The translations under genes and the position numbers were made by a program. A stretch of DNA of 64,000 bases from an uncultured Microbulbifer sp. (GTDB lineage Bacteria; Pseudomonadota; Gammaproteobacteria; Pseudomonadales; Cellvibrionaceae), in assembly GCF_947504145.1 (NCBI RefSeq), contig NZ_CANNGQ010000006.1:1-64000 (forward strand), read 5' to 3'. The notes beneath the pieces are model-generated. The model was given only the letters and a program-made list of their open reading frames with translations, ran no database searches and was not told where the DNA came from. Position 1 is the first letter of the stretch. Each line of letters begins with the position of its first letter. Shown piece by piece: positions 1 through 10,024 of the stretch.

Positions 1-1049
<1,049 letters not shown>

Positions 1050-1157
1050 CCTGCCTACCTACTTTTTTCATCATCCACTGATGAGATCCTGACCAATGTT
1101 GACAAAGCGGCACCCTCACCCAAAACCAGCCCCAATTGAGAGTGCAAACTTTACCCC

Positions 1158-1184
1158 ATATGTCTAATTTTTAATCAGACATAT
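1158..1184. promoter_or_regulatory. 27-bp palindrome upstream of the adhesin gene
   Basis: ATATGTCT at 1158-1165 is matched by its exact reverse complement AGACATAT at 1177-1184, with a smaller ATT/AAT pair inside the spacer. It lies about 110 bp upstream of the adhesin start codon in the only non-coding gap (1050-1316) before the gene. The symmetry fits a dimeric regulator site; the regulator is unknown. Confidence 0.4.
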
Positions 1185-1316
1185 ATTGGTATGGATGAGT
1201 TATTCAATTTCTTCAAGCAAACGCACAAAAAATGAGAAAGTGAATATATGCCCCAGGGAACCATCGAGCGCCAAATTGGCAAACGTCGCGGCACGACCTT
1301 GAGGCAATTCCACTTT

Positions 1317-2591
1317 TTATGTCGCAGTCGATTTTTCCAGCGTGCCTTCAACCTCCCCGCTCGAACTGAGCGGGCGTGGCAGCGCCTCACTCAGCCGGTA
1401 GCTGTGGCGATAGAGTGTCAGCACCAGCCCACAAAGGATAAACATGCTCCAGTAGAGAAAACTCCCTCCGAACCATTCGATGATAAAGCCGCCCACAAGC
1501 GGCGCACTGGACCAACCAAAGGAATAAAAGGAAGAAGCACCAAAATAGCTACCGCGCAGATGGTTGGGAGCCATTCGATCTACCTGAATACTCATCGTGG
1601 GAAACAGAATTGCTTCCGCCACACTGACAATAAAAGTGGCGCCGAGCCAGCCGTAGTTCCAGTGAACCGGATTTAGTGCAAACCAGACCTGCCCCGCTGC
1701 CAGAATAATCACGCCGAGCATCATCCGCTTGTTAACACACAATCCCCGCATCAAACGTAACAGTGGAAACTGCAGAAACACGATGGTCGATGCGTTTATC
1801 AGGATCATGCTAGAGATCAATCCGATCAGCGCTGGCGTCTGTAACTGCGTCAGATACTGCACCAGGCTGGTATCAAAGTGGGCATAAATAAACAGGGTTA
1901 AAATATTCGCCAGCACGATCACCAGAAAGACTCGGTCCTGTCGAAGAACACGTAGCGTCCCGGAAAAGTCTGTCACTGTGTGCTTTTGCGCAGCCGATGC
2001 TCTGCCCGCCACGGAATATTTGAATGCCCATACAAACCCGAGGCACAGCAGCAGATAGCTCAGCGCCGTCAATCCAAACGTGGACTGCTGTGCACTGATA
2101 CCCGCCCAAACACCGATGATCGGTCCGAGCGCCGCCCCCACGTTGATCAGGAAATAACGGAATTGAAGCGCCAGCTCACGGCTCTTTTTCTCCTGAATAA
2201 GATCGCCAAACAATGCGCTCGCCGGTGGCTCCCAGATTGCACGGCCCACCGAGCACAGAGTGATCGACACCACAAAGGCCGTAAGGGATTCGGCAACCGA
2301 CAGCACAAGAAAGGCAACCGCATTAATCGCCGTGCCCAGAATCAGAATACTGCGCCGACCGTAGCGATCAGATAGCGCGCCAACGTAGAACCCCAGCACT
2401 GCGGAAGCCATCGCCGAGACGCTGAGAATCACACCGATGGCGCCGGGGCCCAGTGCAAATTTTTCATGTAGCAGGATCGCCAGAAAGGGCCACACCATGA
2501 AATAGGTGCCGCGACCAAAAAAGCTGCCAAGTAAAACGATCCATATCAGGGGCGGTAAGCCGTACAGTGATTGCCACCATTGCCTGTCCAT
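1317..2591 (-). CDS. MFS transporter, DHA1-like drug/metabolite exporter
   Basis: A 424-residue inner-membrane protein with about 12 hydrophobic segments. The first half has the major-facilitator loop motif ALSDRYGRRS between helices 2 and 3, and an FRYFLINVGAALGP segment like that of MdtH/YdeE-type proton-driven exporters. I place the start at MDRQWWQSLYG (2591) because GGGAGA lies 8 nt upstream; an in-frame ATG at 2672 would translate through a terminator hairpin and is unlikely. The gene is preceded by an attenuator-like leader. It is followed by the adhesin gene after 267 bp on the same strand, with no evidence that they are co-transcribed. The substrate cannot be read from the sequence. 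Confidence 0.85.
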   Translation of the reverse strand: MDRQWWQSLYGLPPLIWIVLLGSFFGRGTYFMVWPFLAILLHEKFALGPGAIGVILSVSAMASAVLGFYVGALSDRYGRRSILILGTAINAVAFLVLSVAESLTAFVVSITLCSVGRAIWEPPASALFGDLIQEKKSRELALQFRYFLINVGAALGPIIGVWAGISAQQSTFGLTALSYLLLCLGFVWAFKYSVAGRASAAQKHTVTDFSGTLRVLRQDRVFLVIVLANILTLFIYAHFDTSLVQYLTQLQTPALIGLISSMILINASTIVFLQFPLLRLMRGLCVNKRMMLGVIILAAGQVWFALNPVHWNYGWLGATFIVSVAEAILFPTMSIQVDRMAPNHLRGSYFGASSFYSFGWSSAPLVGGFIIEWFGGSFLYWSMFILCGLVLTLYRHSYRLSEALPRPLSSSGEVEGTLEKSTAT

Positions 2592-2617
2592 TGCCGTATC
2601 TCCCAAATTTTCGGCAT

Positions 2618-2653
2618 AAAAAAACCCGGAGGGCAGAACCCTCCGGGTTTTTT
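2618..2653. terminator. Bidirectional intrinsic terminator in the MFS leader
   Basis: Stem CCCGGAGGG (2625-2633) pairs perfectly with CCCTCCGGG (2639-2647) around a 5-nt loop, flanked by an A-run on the left and a T-run on the right, so it works on both strands. On the minus strand its U-tract ends about 27 nt before the MFS start codon. It is either an attenuator or the end of a short upstream RNA. Confidence 0.85.
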
Positions 2654-2654
2654 C

Positions 2655-2680
2655 CTGGAGGGTTTTGATCAACCCTCCAG
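2655..2680 (-). promoter_or_regulatory. Anti-terminator-like hairpin upstream of the MFS terminator
   Basis: CTGGAGGGTT (2655-2664) and AACCCTCCAG (2671-2680) form a perfect 10-bp stem just upstream, on the minus strand, of the 2618-2653 terminator. Its 3' arm in the minus-strand RNA contains CCCUCC, which could also pair with GGAGGG of the terminator 5' arm. Two mutually exclusive folds of this kind are typical of attenuators. Confidence 0.5.
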
Positions 2681-3139
2681 CACAAAAAAATTGTTCACTG
2701 TCAGGTAATCATTCTGCGCACTCGCATCGCCACAGCAGCACAGGTCGCAGTTGTGGACAGGTGTTTACACAGAGATTTGCATAGCCAAGTGCAGGCAGAG
2801 AGATACATTGATAGAGATACCACCACGCACACGTCGGCAGCGTCGACGGAGTATGGTCCGCGGCGATACGGGGTGTTGAGGGGGGTAATCAGGTTCACAG
2901 GTTGTCTCTACTTGTCGTTGATTCGAAATATGTTTCGAAATCAGCTTGGAAAACCGATACATATAATTGACAGGAATCATTTAATCATATCGGACTTATC
3001 TTCCATTGCAACCGAATTCACACGTTAGTTTCGCTTTTTTCACTTCGGCAATATTTTGGTCACACAGCGAGAAACGAACTCGAATGTGACAGCTTCTATA
3101 CTTGCCGGGTAAGAACGTTGACGAAGGATAGAACCCATT
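2681..3139. other. Long intergenic region between divergent MFS and esterase genes
   Basis: About 460 bp with no convincing gene: the short open frames here lack ribosome binding sites and family resemblance. It holds an interrupted palindrome (TTCGAAA at 2922-2928, TTTCGAA at 2933-2939) and a TTGACA at 2967-2972 without a good -10 at standard spacing. Promoters for both flanking genes presumably lie here. Confidence 0.5.
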
Positions 3140-4711
3140 ATGCGGATTTCTGATGGTGCCGAGCACTCCAGGATTGTGGATGCTCCCTGCGGCCCGCTAA
3201 AAGGAAAGATGGACGAAGCCGGATCCGTAGTACAGTTTCTTGGTGTGCCTTACGCGCTTCCCCCAGTGGGCGAACTACGCTGGCACCCTCCCCAACCGCA
3301 CCCCACCTGGAAGCAGGTACGCCAGGCGACCCGCTACGGTATGCCAGCGCCACAAAACCCTTCTCCACTGTTTGATGTCAGCGGACCAGATGGCGAAGCG
3401 CCGGACAGTGAAGATTGCCTGTACCTGAATATATATGCGCCGGTAACGCCAACCCGCGATCAACTTCCGGTAATGGTATGGATACACGGGGGATCCTTCT
3501 ATCTGGGCTCTGGCTGCCAGGCACTGTACAACGGCCGCTATCTTGCAGAAACCGGTCGCGCCATCGTAGTCACCCTCAACTACCGCTTGGGCGCGCTCGG
3601 CTTTCTGCGCCTTTGCGATCATATCGATGTGCCTGCTTCCGGCAATGAAGGGCTGAAGGACCAGATCGCCGCGCTCCGCTGGGTGCGAGAAAACATTGCG
3701 GCTTTTGGCGGCGATCCGGACAACATCACTCTGTTTGGTGAATCTGCCGGCGCCATGTCCATTGCATCGTTATTTTCGGCACACACCGAAAGCGGCCAAC
3801 CTCTGTGTGGGCAGGAGTTTCACAAGGCCATAGTGCAAAGCGGCAACCCGGGCATCCTTCACAGCAAACGAAAAGCCGCCGGACTGGCGGAAAAATTCTG
3901 TGAGCTACTGGCAGACGTACGCAACGGCAAACCAATCCGACAGCGCCCTACGACCCGTGAGATTCTGCGGGCTCAGGAAGCACTGTTGAATGACTCTAAT
4001 GTCGATGCTAACTGGGGGCACCTGCCCTTTAAACCAGTCCTGGACGGAACACTGCTTCAGCAGACACCGGTAGAAGCGCTGCGCAGTGGTGCCGGTGCCA
4101 ATGTGGCGATAATGGTCGGTAGCAACCGCGACGAGTGGAACCTGTTCAGTGCGGCGCGCCCGGAGACCCTGACCCTGGACGACCAGCAGATTCGCGGCCA
4201 CCTGCAAAACATACTCCCCCGACCATTGATCACCGCGCTACTCGATCACTACCGGCATCGGGCGGAGTCACAGCCGGACAATCCCTGGCCCCTGTGGAGC
4301 CGGACCTGGAATCTGATGCTGACCGATATGGTGTTCACCGTACCGGGCTTACGCCTGCTTCAGGCACACCGCGGCCAGCGCTTCCACTACCACTTTTCCC
4401 AACCCTTGAGTGCGCAACCACTACTGGGCGCGTGCCACGCTGCGGAATTGGGCTATGTGTTCGGCACCCACAGTCACAGTTCTCTTCAGCATCTATATGG
4501 CGGCGAGGCAGAGCCCCAGACACTCAGCAACACCATGCGCAATGCCTGGCTGAGTTTCGCCGAATCTGGTAATCCCGGGGAAGACTGGCCCGGCTTCGAA
4601 CAGGGCCACAGCCGCCAGTTCGGGGATACCCAGAATCACTCTCTGGATCTCGACGCACTACACCAACTCTGGAATGACATGGAAGATACGCGCATGAACG
4701 GGTTTCTGTAG
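3140..4711 (+). CDS. Type B carboxylesterase (COesterase, alpha/beta hydrolase)
   Basis: A 523-residue serine hydrolase cleaving carboxylic esters. The N-terminal family signature FLGVPYALPPVGELRW, the EDCLYLNIY motif, the oxyanion-hole sequence WIHGGSFYLGSG and the nucleophile elbow FGESAGAMS are all present in order. The GNEGLKDQIAALRWVRENI helix before the elbow is also typical. Length matches pnbA-like bacterial esterases (about 490-530). There is no signal peptide, so it is probably cytoplasmic. The ATG at 3140 follows an AAGGAT ribosome binding site. It stands alone on the plus strand, with 71 bp to the next gene. The natural substrate is unknown. Confidence 0.92.
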   Translation: MRISDGAEHSRIVDAPCGPLKGKMDEAGSVVQFLGVPYALPPVGELRWHPPQPHPTWKQVRQATRYGMPAPQNPSPLFDVSGPDGEAPDSEDCLYLNIYAPVTPTRDQLPVMVWIHGGSFYLGSGCQALYNGRYLAETGRAIVVTLNYRLGALGFLRLCDHIDVPASGNEGLKDQIAALRWVRENIAAFGGDPDNITLFGESAGAMSIASLFSAHTESGQPLCGQEFHKAIVQSGNPGILHSKRKAAGLAEKFCELLADVRNGKPIRQRPTTREILRAQEALLNDSNVDANWGHLPFKPVLDGTLLQQTPVEALRSGAGANVAIMVGSNRDEWNLFSAARPETLTLDDQQIRGHLQNILPRPLITALLDHYRHRAESQPDNPWPLWSRTWNLMLTDMVFTVPGLRLLQAHRGQRFHYHFSQPLSAQPLLGACHAAELGYVFGTHSHSSLQHLYGGEAEPQTLSNTMRNAWLSFAESGNPGEDWPGFEQGHSRQFGDTQNHSLDLDALHQLWNDMEDTRMNGFL

Positions 4712-4782
4712 CCAGATCGGTCGGCCTCGTCGATGTCGGTTATGATGGACAGATACTGACAAATACCAGGGAGGCCCAGCGT

Positions 4783-5409
4783 TTGCACCAGATTATTCTA
4801 ATCCGCCATGGTGAAGCTGCGAAGTCCGCCACCGATGCTGACCCAGGCCTGACCGAGCGCGGTCAACAGCAGGCCCAGGAACTGATTGCGAGTCTCGACA
4901 GGCGTTTTCCCGGTGGCCGGGACGTAACGCTGGTCAGCAGCCCAAAATCCCGCGCGCTGCAAACCGCCATCCCCGTCGCCACGCACTGGGGTAAAGAGAT
5001 TCACCAGGTTCCCGATGTCATTGAAATTCCTTCTCCTCAAGGCGTGCCGCTGGAAAAACGTGGCGCATGGATTCGCCAGTTCCTCAACGACAGCTGGACC
5101 AGCCTGACGCCTGCACAGAACCTGTGGCGTGAAGGACTGCTAAGCTACCTTTCCGGGCTGGAAGGCCCGGGCAGTAAATCACCCGACGTGTTAGGGAACC
5201 CCGACCACACCACCTTGGTTTTCTGTCACTTTATGGTGATCAATTCCGTTGTCGCTGCGCTGAAGAAGCACAATAAGGTCGCCCAGTTTTTTCCAGACTA
5301 CACATCTCAAACCGAGATAAAACTCGATCGAGGTATTCTGACACTGACGGAACTGGGGCAGGAGCGGAATACCGAAGGCGAAGATGCGGGCGAGCATCGT
5401 ATCCAGTAG
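4783..5409 (+). CDS. Histidine phosphatase family protein (SixA-like)
   Basis: A 208-residue protein opening with the histidine-phosphatase signature LIRHGEAAKS, then DPGLTERGQQQAQEL and a SSPKSRALQTA motif, which carry the catalytic histidine and phosphate-binding arginines. The second catalytic histidine is plausibly in LVFCHFMVINSV. It is longer than E. coli SixA (about 160), so phosphohistidine phosphatase activity is only a family-level guess. The start is a TTG at 4783, chosen because GGGAGG sits 9 nt upstream and no in-frame ATG fits. It follows the esterase on the same strand and converges with pepN. Confidence 0.85.
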   Translation: MHQIILIRHGEAAKSATDADPGLTERGQQQAQELIASLDRRFPGGRDVTLVSSPKSRALQTAIPVATHWGKEIHQVPDVIEIPSPQGVPLEKRGAWIRQFLNDSWTSLTPAQNLWREGLLSYLSGLEGPGSKSPDVLGNPDHTTLVFCHFMVINSVVAALKKHNKVAQFFPDYTSQTEIKLDRGILTLTELGQERNTEGEDAGEHRIQ

Positions 5410-5410
5410 T

Positions 5411-5462
5411 CGAAACCAAACATCGAAGCCAAATATCAAAGCCAAATATCAAAGCCAAACGT
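5411..5462. repeat. 13-bp degenerate tandem repeat, 4 copies
   Basis: Four consecutive 13-bp units of the form CRAARCCAAAYRT occupy 5411-5423, 5424-5436, 5437-5449 and 5450-5462, immediately after the phosphatase stop codon and before the terminator. Confidence 0.85.
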
Positions 5463-5473
5463 CAAGTCCATAA

Positions 5474-5498
5474 ATTAAGGGGCCGATGGCCCCTTAAT
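5474..5498. terminator. Hairpin between convergent phosphatase and pepN genes
   Basis: ATTAAGGGGCC (5474-5484) pairs with GGCCCCTTAAT (5488-5498) over a 3-nt loop. The stem is strong and AT-rich at its base, but lacks a long pure T-run; it probably terminates both converging transcripts. Confidence 0.7.
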
Positions 5499-5527
5499 CC
5501 TTATTTCACGATCGCAAGCTGACCCGG

Positions 5528-8170
5528 TCAGCTGAGGCTTTTACTCACCACCTCATACAGATCGCCAGACAATTCACCACTGTCCGCAATTCGCTGTAAC
5601 GCACAGTGAATCTGTTTGCCTTCTTCCGCGCGATATTTTTTCCAGCGCGTCAACGGCGTAACCAGACGAGAGGCAATCTGTGGATTCAACTTGTCCAGCG
5701 CAATGACCTGATCTGCCAGGAACTCGTAACCACTGCCATCTTCCCGGTGGAACTGCCTGAAGTTTCGCATGGCGAAGCCTCCCACCACCGCGCGCACCTT
5801 GTTCGGGTTTTTAAGTTCGAATGCCGGATGCGCCATCAACTGCTGTACTCGATCCAGCGTGCCGAAGCTTGCGCTACTGGACTGCAGGCCAAACCAGCTT
5901 TCCACCACCTGAGTGTCCTGCTGCCACTGCTGATAAAAGGATTCCAGTGACCGCTCCGCAGTTGACCGCGGCCCGTACTCCACCATGGACGCCAGCGCGG
6001 CGGATACGTCCGTCATATTTTCGTCGCGCTGGAACTGGGTTTTCGCCAGGGCCTGCGCATCCTCATCACCAGTGATACTCAGATATGCGAGGCAGGTATT
6101 TTTCAGGCTGCGTTGCGCAATATCGGCGGCGGTTGGCTGATACTCCTTGCGTTGATCCAGCGCTTGGTAACGCGCAAGGAACTGCGGCTTGAGTGACTGC
6201 GCGATCGATTGGCGGGCGAAGTCTCGCGCGGCAATAATCGCCGCAGCATCAATCCCGTCGCCTTGCTCGGCCAGCTCCTGCGCGCTGGGTAGCGCGAGCA
6301 TCTTGGCAATCAGTGCCGGGTCCAGCTCTGTGCTGTCGAGGAGCGCGGAGAATCCGTCAATCAGTGCAGTGGGACTTTCCAGAGGCTCACCGGCACGGAA
6401 CTGGACTTGCAGCGAAGCCAATGTATTCAGTGCCAGGCGTTGGCATGCGTCCCAGCGATTGAACTCATCCTGGTCATGCTGCATCAAGAATTTCAGTTGC
6501 TCACTGCTGTATCCATAGCGAAGTTTCACCGGGGCGGAGAAACCACGCAGTAGCGATGGCAACGGCTGCTCCCCAATCTTGTGGAACGTGAATGTCTGGC
6601 TGGCTTCGGTAAGATGAAGAACAACCTCAGTGCTTCCGGACTCATTCACTGGCAGCGCTTTGCCGCCCTCCCCCAGCAGGCCAACGGCGACCGGGATATG
6701 CAGCGGCAACTTTTGCTCCTGACCCGGGGTTGCCGGCGTATGCTGGCGCAACGTAAGGCTGTAGGTCGAGCTCTCGCTGTCGTATTCATCCGTGGCTTCT
6801 ACCACTGGCGTCCCCGCCTGACTGTACCAACGGCGGAACTGTTTGAGGTCGGCATTATTGGCGTCCTCCATGGCTGCGACAAAATCCTCGCAGGTAACGG
6901 CATTGCCATCGTGGCGATCGAAGTACAGATCACTGCCCCGGCGAAATGCCTCCGCCCCGAGAATGGTGTGAATCATCCGCACCACTTCCGCGCCCTTTTC
7001 ATACACTGTGAGCGTGTAGAAATTGGAGATCTCCATATAGGATTCCGGGCGGACAGGGTGAGACATGGGTCCGGCATCTTCGGCAAACTGGGCGGTGCGC
7101 AAGAGCGTGACATCTTCAATCCGCTTGACCGCCCGGGAGTTCATATCCGCAGAAAACTCCGCATCCCGGAACACGGTAAACCCTTCTTTCAGGCTCAATT
7201 GAAACCAGTCTCTACAGGTCACCCGATTGCCAGACCAGTTGTGAAAATACTCGTGGGCAACGATGGATTCGATGCGCTGGAAAGCGGCGTCGGTCGCGGT
7301 TTCCGGGCTTGCCAACACACAGGCAGAATTAAAAATATTCAGCCCTTTGTTTTCCATAGCACCCATATTGAAATGGTCTACCGCCACGATCATGAAAATA
7401 TCCAGATCATATTCGCGGCCATATACCTCCTCATCCCAGCGCATCGCGTGCTTGAGGGAGGCCATGGCGTGCGCGCATTTTCCGATGTTGCGCGCTTCAG
7501 TGAACAGCTGCAGTTTCACTTCTCGACCGCTGGCGGAGGTAAAGGAATCCTCGACATACTGAAGGTCCCCCGCCACCAGCGCGAACAGATAGGAAGGCTT
7601 GGCAAAGGGGTCTTCCCAGGTGACACGCAAGCGGCCGTCATCTGTTGAGCCACTATCGACTTTGTTGCCATTGGAAAGCAGCACCGGGTACTTGGCCGGT
7701 GCAACAATGGTGGTAGTGAACACCGACATCACATCCGGGCGGTCCGGATAGAAGGTGATTTTACGAAAACCTTCCGCCTCACACTGGGTACAGTACATAC
7801 CGTTGGACAAGTACAGACCTTCCAGGGAAGTGTTGGATTCCGGTGCGATACGTGTCTGGATTTCCAGTTCAAACCCGGGCTTATCGACCGACAGGGCAAG
7901 CCCCCCGTTCATCTCCTGGTACCGTTGAGCGGGGAGTAGCTCACCGTCTTCCGCAATGGACAGCAACTCCAGATCAACGCCATCCAGCCACAAGGGGGGA
8001 TACTCTTTCTCGCCAGCCTTTGCGGCGTCTGGATTGCGACGCACTTTGAGGCGCGACTTTACCAGGGTGGCGTGGGGGTCCAGATCAAATGTCAGCTCGG
8101 TACTGTCTATCAGATACTCTGGGGCCTGATAGTCCTTCAAGTAAATCGTGCTTGGCTTAGCGTGTTTCAT
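5528..8170 (-). CDS. pepN: Aminopeptidase N (M1 zinc metallopeptidase)
   Basis: An 880-residue cytoplasmic exopeptidase that removes N-terminal amino acids. It has the M1 substrate-binding motif GAMEN (in [11 protein letters not shown]) and the zinc motif HEYFHNW followed at the usual distance by the third ligand in [10 protein letters not shown]. The N-terminal [10 protein letters not shown] and the alpha-helical C-terminal domain match gammaproteobacterial PepN in both sequence and length (about 870-885). I chose the start [15 protein letters not shown] at 8170; an upstream in-frame ATG at 8212 would overlap the ggt stop codon by 17 bp. Downstream of ggt on the same strand, so the two may be co-transcribed in a peptide and glutathione salvage unit. 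Confidence 0.95.
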   Translation of the reverse strand: MKHAKPSTIYLKDYQAPEYLIDSTELTFDLDPHATLVKSRLKVRRNPDAAKAGEKEYPPLWLDGVDLELLSIAEDGELLPAQRYQEMNGGLALSVDKPGFELEIQTRIAPESNTSLEGLYLSNGMYCTQCEAEGFRKITFYPDRPDVMSVFTTTIVAPAKYPVLLSNGNKVDSGSTDDGRLRVTWEDPFAKPSYLFALVAGDLQYVEDSFTSASGREVKLQLFTEARNIGKCAHAMASLKHAMRWDEEVYGREYDLDIFMIVAVDHFNMGAMENKGLNIFNSACVLASPETATDAAFQRIESIVAHEYFHNWSGNRVTCRDWFQLSLKEGFTVFRDAEFSADMNSRAVKRIEDVTLLRTAQFAEDAGPMSHPVRPESYMEISNFYTLTVYEKGAEVVRMIHTILGAEAFRRGSDLYFDRHDGNAVTCEDFVAAMEDANNADLKQFRRWYSQAGTPVVEATDEYDSESSTYSLTLRQHTPATPGQEQKLPLHIPVAVGLLGEGGKALPVNESGSTEVVLHLTEASQTFTFHKIGEQPLPSLLRGFSAPVKLRYGYSSEQLKFLMQHDQDEFNRWDACQRLALNTLASLQVQFRAGEPLESPTALIDGFSALLDSTELDPALIAKMLALPSAQELAEQGDGIDAAAIIAARDFARQSIAQSLKPQFLARYQALDQRKEYQPTAADIAQRSLKNTCLAYLSITGDEDAQALAKTQFQRDENMTDVSAALASMVEYGPRSTAERSLESFYQQWQQDTQVVESWFGLQSSSASFGTLDRVQQLMAHPAFELKNPNKVRAVVGGFAMRNFRQFHREDGSGYEFLADQVIALDKLNPQIASRLVTPLTRWKKYRAEEGKQIHCALQRIADSGELSGDLYEVVSKSLS

Positions 8171-8195
8171 TCGCGTGTTACATCCACTCTTTCGA

Positions 8196-9962
8196 TTAAT
8201 AGCCGGCAGCATGGCCGTCTTTGCGACTTTCCGATGCGCCGTGATAAACGCCCTGGTCTGATTTCAATATGGCCTGGTAGCCACCGTAGGGGCCGCTCTC
8301 AAAGCGGATCTGGTGTCCCATCTGGACCAGTTTGCGGCGGGTCTCCATGGGAAAACCGTCTTCCAGGCTCAGGTAACCACCGTCTTCCATCATTTCACCC
8401 GTAGGCTGACTTGAGCCACTGTGCAGTATCCGCGGCGCATCCCCCGCTTCCTGAACATTCAGGCCAAAGTCCACCATATTGATGACAATCTGAGCGTGCA
8501 TCTGCGGCTGGGTCGCCCCACCCATGACGCCAAAGCTGAGCCAGGGTTTTCCGTCTTTTGTGACAAACGCGGGAATAATGGTGTGGAAGGGCCGCTTGCC
8601 CGGCGCATACTGATTGAAATGCCCTTCTTTCAGGCTAAACATTTCCCCCCGATCCTGGAGAATAAAGCCGAGCTCCCCCGGCGTCATACCCGAGCCCATA
8701 CCCCGGTAATTACTCTGGATCAGTGAGACCATATTGCCGTCTTTATCGGCGGTGGTCAGATAGATGGTATCCCCGTGGCGCAGTGCCACATTGCCCGCAT
8801 CGTAGCGCTTTGCTGCCTTGTCCGGATTAATCAGTTTGCGGCGCTTGTCTGCATACTGCTTGGAGATTAGCTCCTGCACCGGCAGTTTGTTGAAGTCAGG
8901 ATCCGCGTAATATTTGGCGCGGTCTTCAAATGCGATCTTTTTCGCCTCGGTAAACAGGTGCACATACTCGGGACTGGTACGGCCGAGCTTTTTCAGATCG
9001 TAATGCTCAATGATGTTCAGAATCTGCAAGGCGGCGATACCCTGCCCGTTCGGTGGCAGTTCCCAGACATCGAAACCACGGTAATTTGTGGAGACTGGAT
9101 CAATCCAGTCAGACGTGTGGCTGGCCAGGTCCTCATAGAAAAGAAACCCGTCATTGGCCTTCATGTAGCGATCGATTTCCCGGGCAATATCGCCTTTATA
9201 AAAGGCATCGCGACCGCCATCGGCGATCTGCTGCAGAGTTTTTGCCAGGCGCGGGTTGCGAAACAGCTCGCCCTCTCTTGGCGCGCGGCCATCGGGCATG
9301 TAGGTCTCGCGGAAGCCCGGAAATTTTTCCAGGATCGGTACCGAGCGATTCCAGTAATAGGCCACCAGCTGCGTAACGGGGAAACCTTTGTTGGCGTAGG
9401 AAATAGCCGGCGCCAACAGATCCTTCATCGGCAGCTTGCCAAACTTCTCATGCAATTCGAACCAGCCATCCACCGCGCCCGGTACAGACACGGGCAATGG
9501 CCCGTGAGACGGGATTTTGTCGAGATTATTGTCGGCAAAGTAGCTGAACGGCAACGATTTCGGCGATCGTCCGCTGGCGTTCAGACCGTGCAGCTTTTTG
9601 TCTTCCGCGCTCCAGACAATCGCGAACAGATCCCCGCCAATGCCGTTGCCCGTGGGCTCCATCAGCCCCTGCACCGCATTGGCGGCGATGGCCGCATCCA
9701 CTGCACTACCCCCCTTTTTGAGGATATCCAATGCCACCTGTGTCGCCAGGGGTTGGCTGGTGGCGGCCATTCCCTGGGTCGCCAGTACCGGAGAGCGGCT
9801 GGCGAACCCTTCGCCATTCACGCGGTCGTATCCATGGACACCACCAGCAAGAGACAATGTGCCCACAAGCGCTATGGCAACTGCCGCCAGTGATTTCCGG
9901 CGCACTCTGAAACCAGCGCGTAAAACTGTCATCATGTATTTCACAATTACTGCCTCTGTCAT
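8196..9962 (-). CDS. ggt: Gamma-glutamyltransferase (glutathione hydrolase)
   Basis: A 588-residue Ntn hydrolase precursor that cleaves itself into large and small subunits and transfers or hydrolyses gamma-glutamyl groups, mainly from glutathione, in the periplasm. The N-terminus has a basic region and hydrophobic core ([21 protein letters not shown]) consistent with a Sec signal. [21 protein letters not shown] is the family signature near the substrate pocket. The autoprocessing nucleophile is Thr399 in GDTIYL, aligned to Thr391 of E. coli through the DKDGN motif. The start at 9962 has only a weak GAGA site, and an ATG at 9935 is possible. It is divergent from ydbH across 62 bp. Confidence 0.93.
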   Translation of the reverse strand: MTEAVIVKYMMTVLRAGFRVRRKSLAAVAIALVGTLSLAGGVHGYDRVNGEGFASRSPVLATQGMAATSQPLATQVALDILKKGGSAVDAAIAANAVQGLMEPTGNGIGGDLFAIVWSAEDKKLHGLNASGRSPKSLPFSYFADNNLDKIPSHGPLPVSVPGAVDGWFELHEKFGKLPMKDLLAPAISYANKGFPVTQLVAYYWNRSVPILEKFPGFRETYMPDGRAPREGELFRNPRLAKTLQQIADGGRDAFYKGDIAREIDRYMKANDGFLFYEDLASHTSDWIDPVSTNYRGFDVWELPPNGQGIAALQILNIIEHYDLKKLGRTSPEYVHLFTEAKKIAFEDRAKYYADPDFNKLPVQELISKQYADKRRKLINPDKAAKRYDAGNVALRHGDTIYLTTADKDGNMVSLIQSNYRGMGSGMTPGELGFILQDRGEMFSLKEGHFNQYAPGKRPFHTIIPAFVTKDGKPWLSFGVMGGATQPQMHAQIVINMVDFGLNVQEAGDAPRILHSGSSQPTGEMMEDGGYLSLEDGFPMETRRKLVQMGHQIRFESGPYGGYQAILKSDQGVYHGASESRKDGHAAGY

Positions 9963-10024
9963 TATTCTCAGAACAAGTCTCTACATTTAGTCGCCGATTC
10001 TCAAGTCGGTCAACCGAGGTTTTC

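Noticed and set aside
2967..2995. TTGACA as a sigma-70 promoter for the esterase
   Set aside because: The hexamer at 17-bp spacing downstream does not resemble a -10 box, so it is not listed as a promoter.
2701..3028. Small overlapping ORFs of 65-91 codons on both strands
   Set aside because: No ribosome binding site, no family resemblance, low-complexity translations; treated as non-coding.
6581..7648. 355-codon plus-strand ORF
   Set aside because: Lies wholly inside pepN on the other strand; its translation has no known features. The pepN frame carries GAMEN and HEYFHNW.
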